Program-made: the position numbers and the translations under genes | Part shown: one piece after another, positions 45,705 through 54,800 of the stretch | Numbering within the stretch: the first letter of the stretch is position 1 | How the letters are laid out: the number at the start of each line of letters is the position of its first letter | Source: Rhizobium sp. 18065 | GTDB lineage: Bacteria > Pseudomonadota > Alphaproteobacteria > Rhizobiales > Rhizobiaceae | Direction: 5' to 3' | Assembly: GCF_902706095.1 (NCBI RefSeq) | Contig: NZ_CACSJP010000012.1 | Span: 1 to 64,000 of the forward strand | DNA length: 64,000 nt | Notes under the pieces: model-generated | Told to the model about the DNA's origin: nothing | Databases searched by the model: none | Seen by the model: only the letters and a program-made list of their open reading frames with translations

Positions 45705-46254
45705 TGTAGTTCCTCCAAACCAAAAAGGGCCCCCCAGGACCGCCGACACAACTCTCCTCCGGGTCGAATTGTCGCGGTTACGGGTTGGGCACAGACTGGC
45801 AGAAATCACGGACGAACAAGAGAGATGCTTTCGGATTATGACTTTAGTCTAAAACCGCAGACCAAAGGCACCGACGGCGGGCAATCGCGAAAGGCAAAGG
45901 GCCGGGTTCGATAACGCCTGTCAGACACGCTCGCGCTCGCCTTTTCGACGCCCGGACAGGCTGGTTGGCTTGACTCCTTGGAAAAACCTTGTAATGCCTC
46001 GGCCAGAAGAGGATTCTGGATCATGCCTTCCGAGCTGCATCATAGTGCGGACTCCCAAAACCTACGGCTCCTGGCCGCAGGTGGCATTGTTCTGTCCCTT
46101 TCTTCCCCGACCAAGGCCAAAACGACGACGAAAACCGTCTGACGTCTCCGGCCACCGCTCTCTCCCCGGCACGGCCGGGGATAAGGAAGGTGCGCGATCG
46201 CCGCGAACTTTCCTTCTCACCAGTCCCGCGGAGAGAAAGAAAGAGAGCATTTAC
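45705..46254. other. 550-bp intergenic region upstream of asd and the MFS gene
   Basis: No convincing gene. One frame stays open into asd, but it is arginine/proline-rich and not part of known Asd proteins. Near 45969 there is CTTGAC followed after 17 bases by TAATGC, a possible plus-strand promoter. Just before asd are a perfect CCCCGGC-ACG-GCCGGGG hairpin (46164-46180), an AAGGAA...TTCCTT pair and a GCGATCGC palindrome, suggesting a long structured 5' leader. Confidence 0.55.
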
Positions 46255-47289
46255 ATGGGTTTCAAGATTGCAATCGTAGGCGCTACCGGCAATGTCGGGC
46301 GCGAAATGCTGAACATTCTCTCCGAGCGCGGCTTTCCGGCTTCGGAAGTCGTGGCACTGGCGTCGGCCCGTTCCCAGGGCACGGAAGTGTCCTTTGGCGA
46401 CGCGACATTGAAGGTGCAGAACCTCGAGAACTACGACTTCTCCGACACCGACATCTGCCTGATGTCGGCCGGCGGCACGATTTCACAGAAGTGGTCGCCA
46501 AAGATCGGCGCAAAGGGATGCGTCGTAATCGATAACTCGTCTGCATGGCGTTACGATTCCGAGGTGCCGTTGATCGTCCCGGAAGTGAACCCGGATGCGA
46601 TCGTCGATTTCAAGAAGCGCAACATCATTGCCAACCCGAATTGCTCGACCGCCCAGCTGGTGGTCGCGCTGAAGCCGCTGCATGATTTTGCCAAGATCAA
46701 GCGCGTCGTCATCTCGACCTACCAGTCGGTTTCCGGCGCCGGCAAGGAAGGCATGGACGAACTCTTCACCCAGACCCGCGCCGTCTTCGTCGCAGATCCG
46801 GTCGTCTCGAAGAAGTTTACCAAGCGTATCGCCTTCAACGTCATTCCGCACATCGATAGCTTCATGGAAGACGGATACACGAAGGAAGAGTGGAAGGTTC
46901 TGGCAGAAACCAAGAAGATGCTCGATCCGAAGATCAGGGTTACCTGCACGGCTGTGCGCGTTCCGGTCTTCATCGGTCACTCGGAAGCGGTCAACATCGA
47001 GTTCGAAAACGAAATCACCGCCGATCAGGCACGTGATATCCTGCGCGAGGCACCGGGTTGCCAGGTCATCGACAAGCATGAGGATGGCGGCTATATCACG
47101 CCTTACGAATGCGCCGGCGAGGACGCGACCTACATTTCGCGTATCCGCGAGGATGCAACCGTCGAGAACGGCCTGAACATCTGGGTTGTTTCCGACAACC
47201 TGCGCAAGGGCGCCGCCCTCAATGCGATCCAGATCGCCGAGCTGCTCGTCAACCGCGGCCTGATCAAGCCGCGCAAGGAAGCCGCCTGA
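46255..47289 (+). CDS. asd: Aspartate-semialdehyde dehydrogenase
   Basis: It reduces aspartyl phosphate to aspartate semialdehyde, the branch point to diaminopimelate/lysine, threonine and methionine. The 344-residue protein has the NADP motif GATGNVG (9-15), the nucleophile Cys130 in ANPNCSTAQ and SAGGTISQKW. The start MGFKIAIVGATGNVG is fixed by family N-termini. It links functionally with dapF elsewhere in the window. Confidence 0.97.
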   Translation: MGFKIAIVGATGNVGREMLNILSERGFPASEVVALASARSQGTEVSFGDATLKVQNLENYDFSDTDICLMSAGGTISQKWSPKIGAKGCVVIDNSSAWRYDSEVPLIVPEVNPDAIVDFKKRNIIANPNCSTAQLVVALKPLHDFAKIKRVVISTYQSVSGAGKEGMDELFTQTRAVFVADPVVSKKFTKRIAFNVIPHIDSFMEDGYTKEEWKVLAETKKMLDPKIRVTCTAVRVPVFIGHSEAVNIEFENEITADQARDILREAPGCQVIDKHEDGGYITPYECAGEDATYISRIREDATVENGLNIWVVSDNLRKGAALNAIQIAELLVNRGLIKPRKEAA

Positions 47290-47303
47290 TCCAATCGTCG
47301 CCC

Positions 47304-47327
47304 GCCCGCCGGAACAAACCGGCGGGC
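47304..47327 (+). terminator. Hairpin after asd
   Basis: A 9-bp stem (47304-47312 with 47319-47327) with a 6-nt loop, 14 bp past the stop. It lacks a T-run, so termination strength is uncertain. Confidence 0.5.
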
Positions 47328-47458
47328 GCGGCCGTCTTCATGCAAAAGTGAAGGCTTTTTCAACGCATGCCAAGCCAGAAACATGTCACCGCGGATGACA
47401 GGCTGACCTTTCGCTGGCATGGTGCGCGCAAATCAAATCAATGAATCACGAGGCATTA

Positions 47459-48280
47459 ATGCGACTGACCAAGTATCTGTCGGCAGCTCTTCTTACAGTG
47501 GCGGCAACTGTTTCGAGCGCTAGTCTGGCAATGGCTGCATCCTGCAGCAATACATCCGCCGGGTTCGACCAGTGGAAGGGCGCATTCAAGGCTGAGGCTG
47601 CGGCTGCGGGCGTTGACCAGAGAACGCTCGACAAGGCCTTTTCCGCGGTCAACTACAACACCGGTACCATTCGCGCGGACCGTGGCCAGAAGAGCTTCAA
47701 GCTCAGCTTTGACCAATTCATGCAGAAGCGCGGTGGCCAGACCATCATAAACCGCGGCAAGAGCATGAAGAAGAGCAACGCGGCACTGTTTGCCAAGATC
47801 GAACAGCGCTACGGCGTGCCGGCCGGCCCCCTGATTGCGATCTGGGGCATGGAAACCGGCTTCGGCTCCTTTCTCGGCAAGGAACACACGCTCTCGGCCG
47901 TGGCGACGCTTGCCTTCGACTGCCGTCGCAGCGAATTCTTCACTGATCAGCTATATGCGGCCCTCGAACTCGTCCAGCGCGGTACGCTGGACGTCGGCGC
48001 GCGCGGTGCCGCCCATGGCGAAATCGGGCAGACGCAGTTCCTCCCGCGCAATGTCGTCCGCTTCGGTGCCGATGGTGACGGCGACCGCCGCATAGACATG
48101 GTTCGTTCCAAGGCCGACGCACTGGCCTCGACCGCGAACTTCCTGAAGGGTCATGGCTGGCAAACTGGCGCTGGCTATCAGCCGGGCGAACCCAACTTCG
48201 CCGCCATCCAGGGCTGGAACGCCGCATCGGTCTACCAGCAGGCGATTGCCTATATCGGCGCCCGCATCGACGCGGAATAA
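47459..48280 (+). CDS. MltB-family lytic murein transglycosylase
   Basis: A 273-residue secreted enzyme predicted to cleave peptidoglycan between MurNAc and GlcNAc, forming 1,6-anhydro ends. A signal peptide (about 1-27, ALAM-A type) precedes the domain; no lipobox is evident, so it is probably soluble in the periplasm. The catalytic glutamate is Glu132 in IWGMETGFGSF, followed by GEIGQTQFLP and a C-terminal FLKGHGWQTG. The start at 47459 has CGAGG upstream; ATG at 47441 adds six residues. Confidence 0.9.
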   Translation: MRLTKYLSAALLTVAATVSSASLAMAASCSNTSAGFDQWKGAFKAEAAAAGVDQRTLDKAFSAVNYNTGTIRADRGQKSFKLSFDQFMQKRGGQTIINRGKSMKKSNAALFAKIEQRYGVPAGPLIAIWGMETGFGSFLGKEHTLSAVATLAFDCRRSEFFTDQLYAALELVQRGTLDVGARGAAHGEIGQTQFLPRNVVRFGADGDGDRRIDMVRSKADALASTANFLKGHGWQTGAGYQPGEPNFAAIQGWNAASVYQQAIAYIGARIDAE

Positions 48281-48307
48281 CAGCGAAACTTCAACACCGG
48301 CGGCAGA

Positions 48308-49897
48308 TCAGGCCGCCGGTTTTGCCAAGACACCAATCGGCTCGATATCGATATCGCAGACCACTCGATTGCGGCCCGCGGACTTTGCCGCGTAAAGCGC
48401 CTGATCGGCACGTTTCAAGGCATCATGCACCGAGGCGCGATTGACGCTGCCCTCCACCCGAGCACAGCCAAAACTCGCAGTCACCCGCAACCTATGCCCG
48501 TTTTCAAGATGCACGTCGGATCGCTCGAGCGCTTCGCGCACCCGATTGGCAAGATCGGCAGCCTCTGCCAGCGAGACATTTGGCACAAAGGCGATAAATT
48601 CCTCGCCGCCATGGCGGGCCACAAGATCATCCGTGCGAAAATGCGTCGTGGCAATCTGCGCCGTTTTTTGCAGAACGACATCGCCGACATCATGGCCATG
48701 GCTGTCATTGATGTGCTTGAATTTGTCCAGATCAAAGATCATGACGGACGAACTGCCGGAGACCAGGCGCGTGTTGGGCCGCAGCATCAATGCCGCATCG
48801 AAACCGCGACGATTGAGCAATCCGGTCAACAGGTCGGTATGTGCGGCTTTCTGAAGTTCACCGATCAATTGCTCACGATCGCGCATAAGCTGCTCGATGA
48901 ATCGAACACTCTTCGCCGCCAAGAACAGGGCCGCGAGCACCGCGCCGAACAGTGTCACACCGGCGAGCAGGAATGCGGTGAACTGGAAGCGCGCTTCCGC
49001 CGCCATCGCATCGCCGATCGAGCGAATTTCCGCGCTCGATTCGTCCAGGTCGTTGCGCAACGCTTGCATTTGCTGCGCCTTCACATTCTGCCATCGCTCA
49101 TACAGTCGATCAGATGGAACGACCGCATTCGCCTCGATCCGCCCCGTCAAGTCTGCCAGCCATTTGCCTTGACTGGTGTCGTTAAAGGCCAGTGTCGCTC
49201 CGATGGTGCGCGATTCCGGATAGCTGCGCAGCTTTTCGATGCTCTCGGTCAGGATGGCGGAGAAGCCGGCCAATGCCTGTGTTTCGGCGCGCGAGAGCGG
49301 CTCGCCGCGCAGATACTTGTCCGAATAGAAGAGAGCCTGCAGCGATGCATCGTTCGCGTCGAGCGTATCGAGAAAGAGATTGATCTGCCGAGTGGCTTCC
49401 GGTGTTCCCATCTCGAACCGCAGCACCGAGACAAGCCGAAGAAAATCCTTCGAGAATGGCTTCATCGCGGCGATCACCGCGTCTGCAGACAGGCTCTCTT
49501 GGTCCGCCTGCTGGCGAAACCGCTTCAGAGCTTCCGCCGCATTCCAGATCTCCTGGATTGCAAACACCATATCCTGACGGCCGGCAATCTTCTGCACCAG
49601 CATTTCGAGCACGGTGGCAAGCGAACGATCTGTTTCTGCGCGGGCCGTTTCCAGGACCTGAGCGGAAAATTCGGACCCGCTCATCTGGTAGGACGTCGTC
49701 GCCATACTTTCCTGCGGCAGGATAAAGGACGCGATGTAGCCGGCTTGCGAGGTTATGTAGGCATAGTCACGACTATTCTCGAGCGCCCGATATTTGCTGA
49801 ACTGCTCACGGAGCAATGCCCCAGCCTCCAGGATCATGACAAATCCGGGCAACAAGAGGGCGGCAATCACATGCTTTTTTGCAGATCTCAGATACAT
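48308..49897 (-). CDS. Membrane diguanylate cyclase (GGDEF)
   Basis: A 529-residue protein that should make cyclic di-GMP. A membrane helix (about 9-27) and a second one (about 306-328) flank a largely helical periplasmic region of about 280 residues with no recognised sensor domain. The GGDEF domain (about 350-510) has an intact active site GGEEF (430-434) and, five residues upstream, an RxxD inhibitory site RTDD (421-424), so product inhibition is expected. No EAL domain is present. It is transcribed alone, convergent with the transglycosylase gene. Confidence 0.9.
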   Translation of the reverse strand: MYLRSAKKHVIAALLLPGFVMILEAGALLREQFSKYRALENSRDYAYITSQAGYIASFILPQESMATTSYQMSGSEFSAQVLETARAETDRSLATVLEMLVQKIAGRQDMVFAIQEIWNAAEALKRFRQQADQESLSADAVIAAMKPFSKDFLRLVSVLRFEMGTPEATRQINLFLDTLDANDASLQALFYSDKYLRGEPLSRAETQALAGFSAILTESIEKLRSYPESRTIGATLAFNDTSQGKWLADLTGRIEANAVVPSDRLYERWQNVKAQQMQALRNDLDESSAEIRSIGDAMAAEARFQFTAFLLAGVTLFGAVLAALFLAAKSVRFIEQLMRDREQLIGELQKAAHTDLLTGLLNRRGFDAALMLRPNTRLVSGSSSVMIFDLDKFKHINDSHGHDVGDVVLQKTAQIATTHFRTDDLVARHGGEEFIAFVPNVSLAEAADLANRVREALERSDVHLENGHRLRVTASFGCARVEGSVNRASVHDALKRADQALYAAKSAGRNRVVCDIDIEPIGVLAKPAA

Positions 49898-49996
49898 TAT
49901 CAGGCCCAGTTTAGGAACCTGATCGCCAGATTACGAACGACAGGCCCCACCGCATTTGCGCGCGAACCAGACTAGTCTCCAGCACCTAAGAATTCT

Positions 49997-50665
49997 CTAA
50001 AGAAGAGAAAGATCCGTCGGGACTTGATTTTCCAACCGGACGAAATCGCGCGTCTCCGGATCCATCACCCACAATTCGCCATTGCCGATATCGAACCAAC
50101 AGCCATGGATGCGCAACTTGCCACCCTCTTCCATGGATTTGACATAAGGGAATGTGCGAAGATTGGCGATGGAATTGCGGATGGAAATCCGCTCCAGCGC
50201 CGTCTGGCGTTCCGTCGCTGTCATGACCGAATTGCCCTGGATCTGCTCGGCGGCCGGTGCAACCAGGTTCATCCACTTGCCGATGAAGTCACCGGGTGAC
50301 AGTGGTTCGGCATTCGGGTCGAGCGCCGCACGAATGCCGCCGCAACGTCCGTGTCCCATCACGATGATGTCGCGGACCTGCAGGGCCTGAACCGCAAATT
50401 CGAGCGCAGCCGAAGTCGAGTGATATTGCCCGTCCGGTTCATAGGGTGGGACCATGTTGGCGACATTGCGCACGACGAAGAGTTCGCCGGGACCTGCATC
50501 GAAGATCATTTCCGGTGCGGCGCGTGAATCGCAACAGGCCACCACAAGCGTATGCGGCTTCTGCCCCTGTTCGGCGAGCACGCGGTAGCGTTCCCGCTGG
50601 TCGACATAGCGGCCACTCATGAAATTGTTGTAGCCGGTCAAAAGAGAAGGAGGAAAACTGCTCAT
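49997..50665 (-). CDS. Beta-class carbonic anhydrase
   Basis: It interconverts CO2 and bicarbonate. The 222-residue protein has the zinc-binding set Cys44-x-Asp46-x-Arg48 (ACCDSRAAP) and His105-x2-Cys108 (GHGRCGG), the RNVANMVPPY loop and the full beta-CA length. It lies 77 bp after pdxY on the same strand and may share its transcript. Confidence 0.95.
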   Translation of the reverse strand: MSSFPPSLLTGYNNFMSGRYVDQRERYRVLAEQGQKPHTLVVACCDSRAAPEMIFDAGPGELFVVRNVANMVPPYEPDGQYHSTSAALEFAVQALQVRDIIVMGHGRCGGIRAALDPNAEPLSPGDFIGKWMNLVAPAAEQIQGNSVMTATERQTALERISIRNSIANLRTFPYVKSMEEGGKLRIHGCWFDIGNGELWVMDPETRDFVRLENQVPTDLSLL

Positions 50666-50741
50666 ACTTTACCGATTACAGCGCAAGTGGAGCCAAGGCA
50701 ACCACTCACCTTGCACTGCAACGTAACCGTCCTGAAAAAAT

Positions 50742-51623
50742 TCAGAGCGGTTTACGCGGCCTTTGTGCCGGGTGAAGCAGCCGGCGCATCTGCACGAGCG
50801 CCATCGGCCGCGACAGGCTGGACGCATCGCTGGCGAGCGCAAGCTCGTCAGCGCCGCGCTTGGCCGTGCGCGCCAGGATCTCGAACACGCTTGCGGTGGC
50901 GAGTTGCAAGGCCCTCTCCTCCTCGCAACCCTCGAGCAGCCGCGCCAGAAACACGGCCCCGAGCAGATCGCCCAATCCGTTCGGCGCATTGTCGATCAGC
51001 CGATGCTCCGCCAGCAGCGCATTGCGACCGGTGAGCAGGAGATTGCCAGTCCCGCCCGCCATCATCGGCACCGCCGATGTCACCAGCATGCGCGCCGGCC
51101 CGAGCGACAGGGCCGCTTCCATGATCAGCGAATTGCTGTCGAGCGTGCTGCCGACCAGCCATTGCAGTTCGTAGCGATTGGGCGTTGCGACAGAGGCAAT
51201 CGGGATCAGGCGGTCGCGAACTGCAGCTGCAGTCTCCTCTGGAATGTAGAGACCGCCAAGATCACCCATGACGGGATCGCAGACATACAGCAGATCGGGG
51301 TTTCTGGCCCGTGCTGCCTCGACAAGCCGGGCCACCGCCTCCGGCTGTGCAGGACTGGCGAAATAGCCGGTCAGAATTGCCTTTACCTCGCCCAGCCACG
51401 GCGCCTTAATCAAATCATCTATTGCTTTTTCGAAGTCATCGTCGGCAAATCTTAGACGCGTCGATGGACCATGGCCTGGATGCCATGGCAGCACCAGCGT
51501 GGGCAAGGCCCAGACCTGATGACCCAATGTCTCCAATGCGAATACAGCCGCACGGTTTCCCACGGAACCCCGCACAACATGGCTGGAGATAACGATGACA
51601 GCGCCTGGCGAATTATCGGGCAT
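50742..51623 (-). CDS. pdxY: Pyridoxal kinase PdxY
   Basis: It phosphorylates pyridoxal in the vitamin B6 salvage pathway. The 293-residue ribokinase-fold protein has ISSHVVRGSVGNRAAVFALETLG near the N-terminus, CDPVMGDLGGLYIPE, TPNRYELQWL and the anion-hole/catalytic loop NGLGDLLGAVFLA, in which the aspartate is kept. The last ~15 residues are basic. It is divergent from the glutamate dehydrogenase gene across a 186-bp AT-rich region. Confidence 0.92.
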   Translation of the reverse strand: MPDNSPGAVIVISSHVVRGSVGNRAAVFALETLGHQVWALPTLVLPWHPGHGPSTRLRFADDDFEKAIDDLIKAPWLGEVKAILTGYFASPAQPEAVARLVEAARARNPDLLYVCDPVMGDLGGLYIPEETAAAVRDRLIPIASVATPNRYELQWLVGSTLDSNSLIMEAALSLGPARMLVTSAVPMMAGGTGNLLLTGRNALLAEHRLIDNAPNGLGDLLGAVFLARLLEGCEEERALQLATASVFEILARTAKRGADELALASDASSLSRPMALVQMRRLLHPAQRPRKPL

Positions 51624-51809
51624 GAGGCGATTCCGCGTTAAAAATTGAGCTTAGAACGCATTTTGATGTCAGTTTTGACAAAAATTCTAAGAATTTTGGA
51701 GAGGGAACGCGTTTTTTTGACAATTTCTCCTCCGAATTTGCATCATACATACTTCTGCAAAACATTTTTCTCAATTATGCCGGCAAAACCGACCACGAGG
51801 AGAGGGTAC

Positions 51810-54800
51810 ATGGCCAAGACGCGGACCACCAAGCGGGAACAACAGCTGCGAGGTGCCGGCCAGATTGCCGAGGCCCTCGGCGAGGCCTTTGTCACACCGG
51901 CAATGCTGTTTGGCCGGGCAAGCAACGACGATCTCGATCGCTATACCCCGGAGATGCTGGCATTTTCTGCGGTGCGCGCAGCCGCGGACCTGTCGGCATG
52001 GGATCGCAAAAAGCCACATGTCAGCATCACGCCCGTGACCGAAGTCAACCCGGAGGGCATTCCGGTCAGTGTTCTGTCGATTGTCGATCACAACAAGCCG
52101 TTTCTCTATGATTCGGTGATGGCGGAAGTGACGAGCGTCTACCGCGATATTTTCATGGCAGTGCACCCTATCCTGGCCGTGACACCCCAGGGAGACGTTT
52201 CCCTGGCCAATCCAGATGCCGATCCGGACGATGTCGTCAAAGTCAGCTATATCCAACTCCACATTGCAACGCTCACGGACGAGCAGGCAAACAGCCTGGT
52301 CCAGCGCCTCCATCACGTGCTCAGCCAGGTAAAAATGGCGGCCAGCGACTGGAAGCCGATGCTTGGCCTTCTGGACAACGCGCTTGCCGAACTGACGGAC
52401 CTCGGCCCGGGCCGCAAGAAGGCCGATCGTGACGAAGCGGTCGCCTTCCTCGAGTGGCTGCGCGACGACAACTTCACCTTCCTCGGCATGCGGGAATACA
52501 TCTATTCCGGCGAAGGCACAGACGCCACCGTCGAGCGCGGCAAGGGCAAAGGCCTCGGCATACTCTCCGACCCGGATGTCCTGGTCCTGCGCCAGGGCAA
52601 GAACCATGTCACCACGACGCCCGAAATCCTTGCCTTCCTGCAGGGGCCGGAATTCCTGATCGTCACCAAGGCGAATGTGAAATCCGTGGTGCACCGTCGC
52701 GCCTATATGGACTACGTCGGTGTCAAGCGCTTCGGACCGGACGGCAAGGTCGTCGGCGAATTACGGATCGTCGGCCTGTTCACCTCTACGGCCTACACGC
52801 GTTCGGCCAACCAGATCCCCCTGCTGCGCGCCAAGATCGAAAAGGTCGTCGAATATTTCGACTTCGATCCGCAGAGCCATTCCGGCCGCATGTTGCAGAA
52901 CACGCTGGAAAGCTATCCGCGCGATGATCTCTTCCAGATCGAACCGGAAATGCTGGCGAAATTCAGCGAACAGATCAATGATCTTTCGGAACGACCGCGC
53001 GTCCGCGTGCTGCCGCGTATCGATCAGTTCGACCGCTTCGTCTCGCTGATCGTCTATGTCCCGCGCGAAGACTACAACTCCATGGTCCGCGAAAAGATCG
53101 GCATCTATTTCAAGACCGTTTATGACGGCCATGTCTCCGCCTACTACCCGGCCTTTCCGGAAGGTGGCGTTGCCCGTGTGCATATCATCATCGGGCGCTC
53201 GGAGGGCAAGACGCCGCGCATTCCGCAGGCCAAGCTCGAGGACGCCGTTCGCGAGATCACGGCGCGCTGGAGCGACCGCTTCATCTCTCTCGCCGGAGCC
53301 GAGGCGCCGCAACTGGATGTCAGCCAGGCTTTTCAGGAAGCCTTTGCCCCGGAAGAAGCGGTCGCCGACCTGAAACATATCGAGGCATGCCTTGCCGGCG
53401 CACCGCTCTCGATCGCCTTCCATCAGGTGGCCGGGGCTGATGGCCCTCTACTCTATCTGAAGATCTTCCATTCCGGCCATCACCTGCCGCTGTCGCGGCG
53501 CGTGCCGCTGCTGGAAAATCTCGGCTTCGGCGTCATCAGCGAGCGCACCTTCGATATTGGTGTTGCCAATGCCAACCCGGATGAAAAGCCCGGCAGACTG
53601 GTCGTCCTGCATGACATGGAGCTTCAGGTTCTCGGTGGTGGCAATTTCGATATCGCGCGCCAGGGCCGGGAAATCGAGGAAGCCTTCATCGCAGCCTTCA
53701 CCGGCACGGTCGACAATGATGCCTATAACCGGCTGGTTCTCAATGCCGGCCTCAATGCCCGAGAGGCCTCGGTGCTGCGCGCCTACGGTGCCTATCTTCG
53801 CCAGGCCGGCTTTGTCTTCTCGCAGGGCTACATCGCCGAAACGTTGAACAAGTATGCCACCATTGCGGCCAACCTGGCGCACCTGTTCCGCAATCGCCTC
53901 GATCCGGCCCTGAACGAAAAGAGCCGCGCAAAGCGCTCGGCCGAACTTCACCAATCGTTGGAGACCAGCCTGGCTGCCGTTCCAAGCCTTGATGAAGACA
54001 GGATCCTGCGGCGCTACATCAACGCAATCGAGGCCACGCTCAGGACGAATTTCTTCCAGAAGGGCTATATCGACAGCGACCGGCCGATGCTGGCGTTCAA
54101 GTTTGACCCGCATCGGCTCGACGGTCTGCCGGAACCGCGTCCGTTCCGGGAAATCTTCGTCTACGGCGTTGAGGTCGAAGGCGTTCACCTGCGTTTCGGC
54201 AAAGTCGCCCGCGGCGGTCTGCGCTGGTCGGACCGCGCCCAGGATTATCGCACCGAAGTTCTCGGCCTGGTCAAGGCCCAGCAGGTCAAGAATGCGGTGA
54301 TCGTGCCGGTCGGTGCCAAGGGTGGCTTCTATCCCAAGCTTCTGCCGCCACCCGGCAATCGCGAGGCCTGGCTGTCCGCCGGCACCGAAGCCTACAAGAC
54401 CTATATCCGCACTCTGCTGTCGATCACCGACAACATTGTCGGCGGTGATATCGTGCCGCCTGCCGACACCCTGCGGCTGGATGAGGACGATCCCTATTTC
54501 GTCGTCGCCGCTGACAAGGGTACGGCAACGTTCTCAGACACCGCAAACGGTCTGGCCCAGGCGGCCGGCTTCTGGCTCGACGACGCTTTCGCGTCGGGCG
54601 GCTCGGCCGGCTATGACCACAAGAAGATGGGCATCACCGCCCGCGGCGCATGGGAAACGGTCAAGCGCCACTTCCGCGAGATCGACACCGACATCCAGAC
54701 AACACCTTTTACCGTGGCCGGTGTCGGCGACATGTCGGGCGACGTCTTCGGCAACGGCATGTTGCTCTCGGAACAGATCAGGCTGATCGCCGCCTTCGAC

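Noticed and set aside
45970-46254. 95-codon extension of the asd frame
   Set aside because: Arg/Pro-rich and lacking a ribosome-binding site; Asd proteins begin at the IAIVGATGNVG strand.
47459-47545. Lipoprotein signal in the MltB-like protein
   Set aside because: The cysteine after the signal is preceded by Ala-Ala-Ser, lacking the Leu/Val/Ile at -3 of a lipobox, so signal peptidase I cleavage is more likely.
51645-51809. 55-codon upstream extension of the glutamate dehydrogenase
   Set aside because: AT-rich promoter-like DNA; the ATG at 51810 has GAGGAGAGGG upstream and gives the family length of about 1600 residues.
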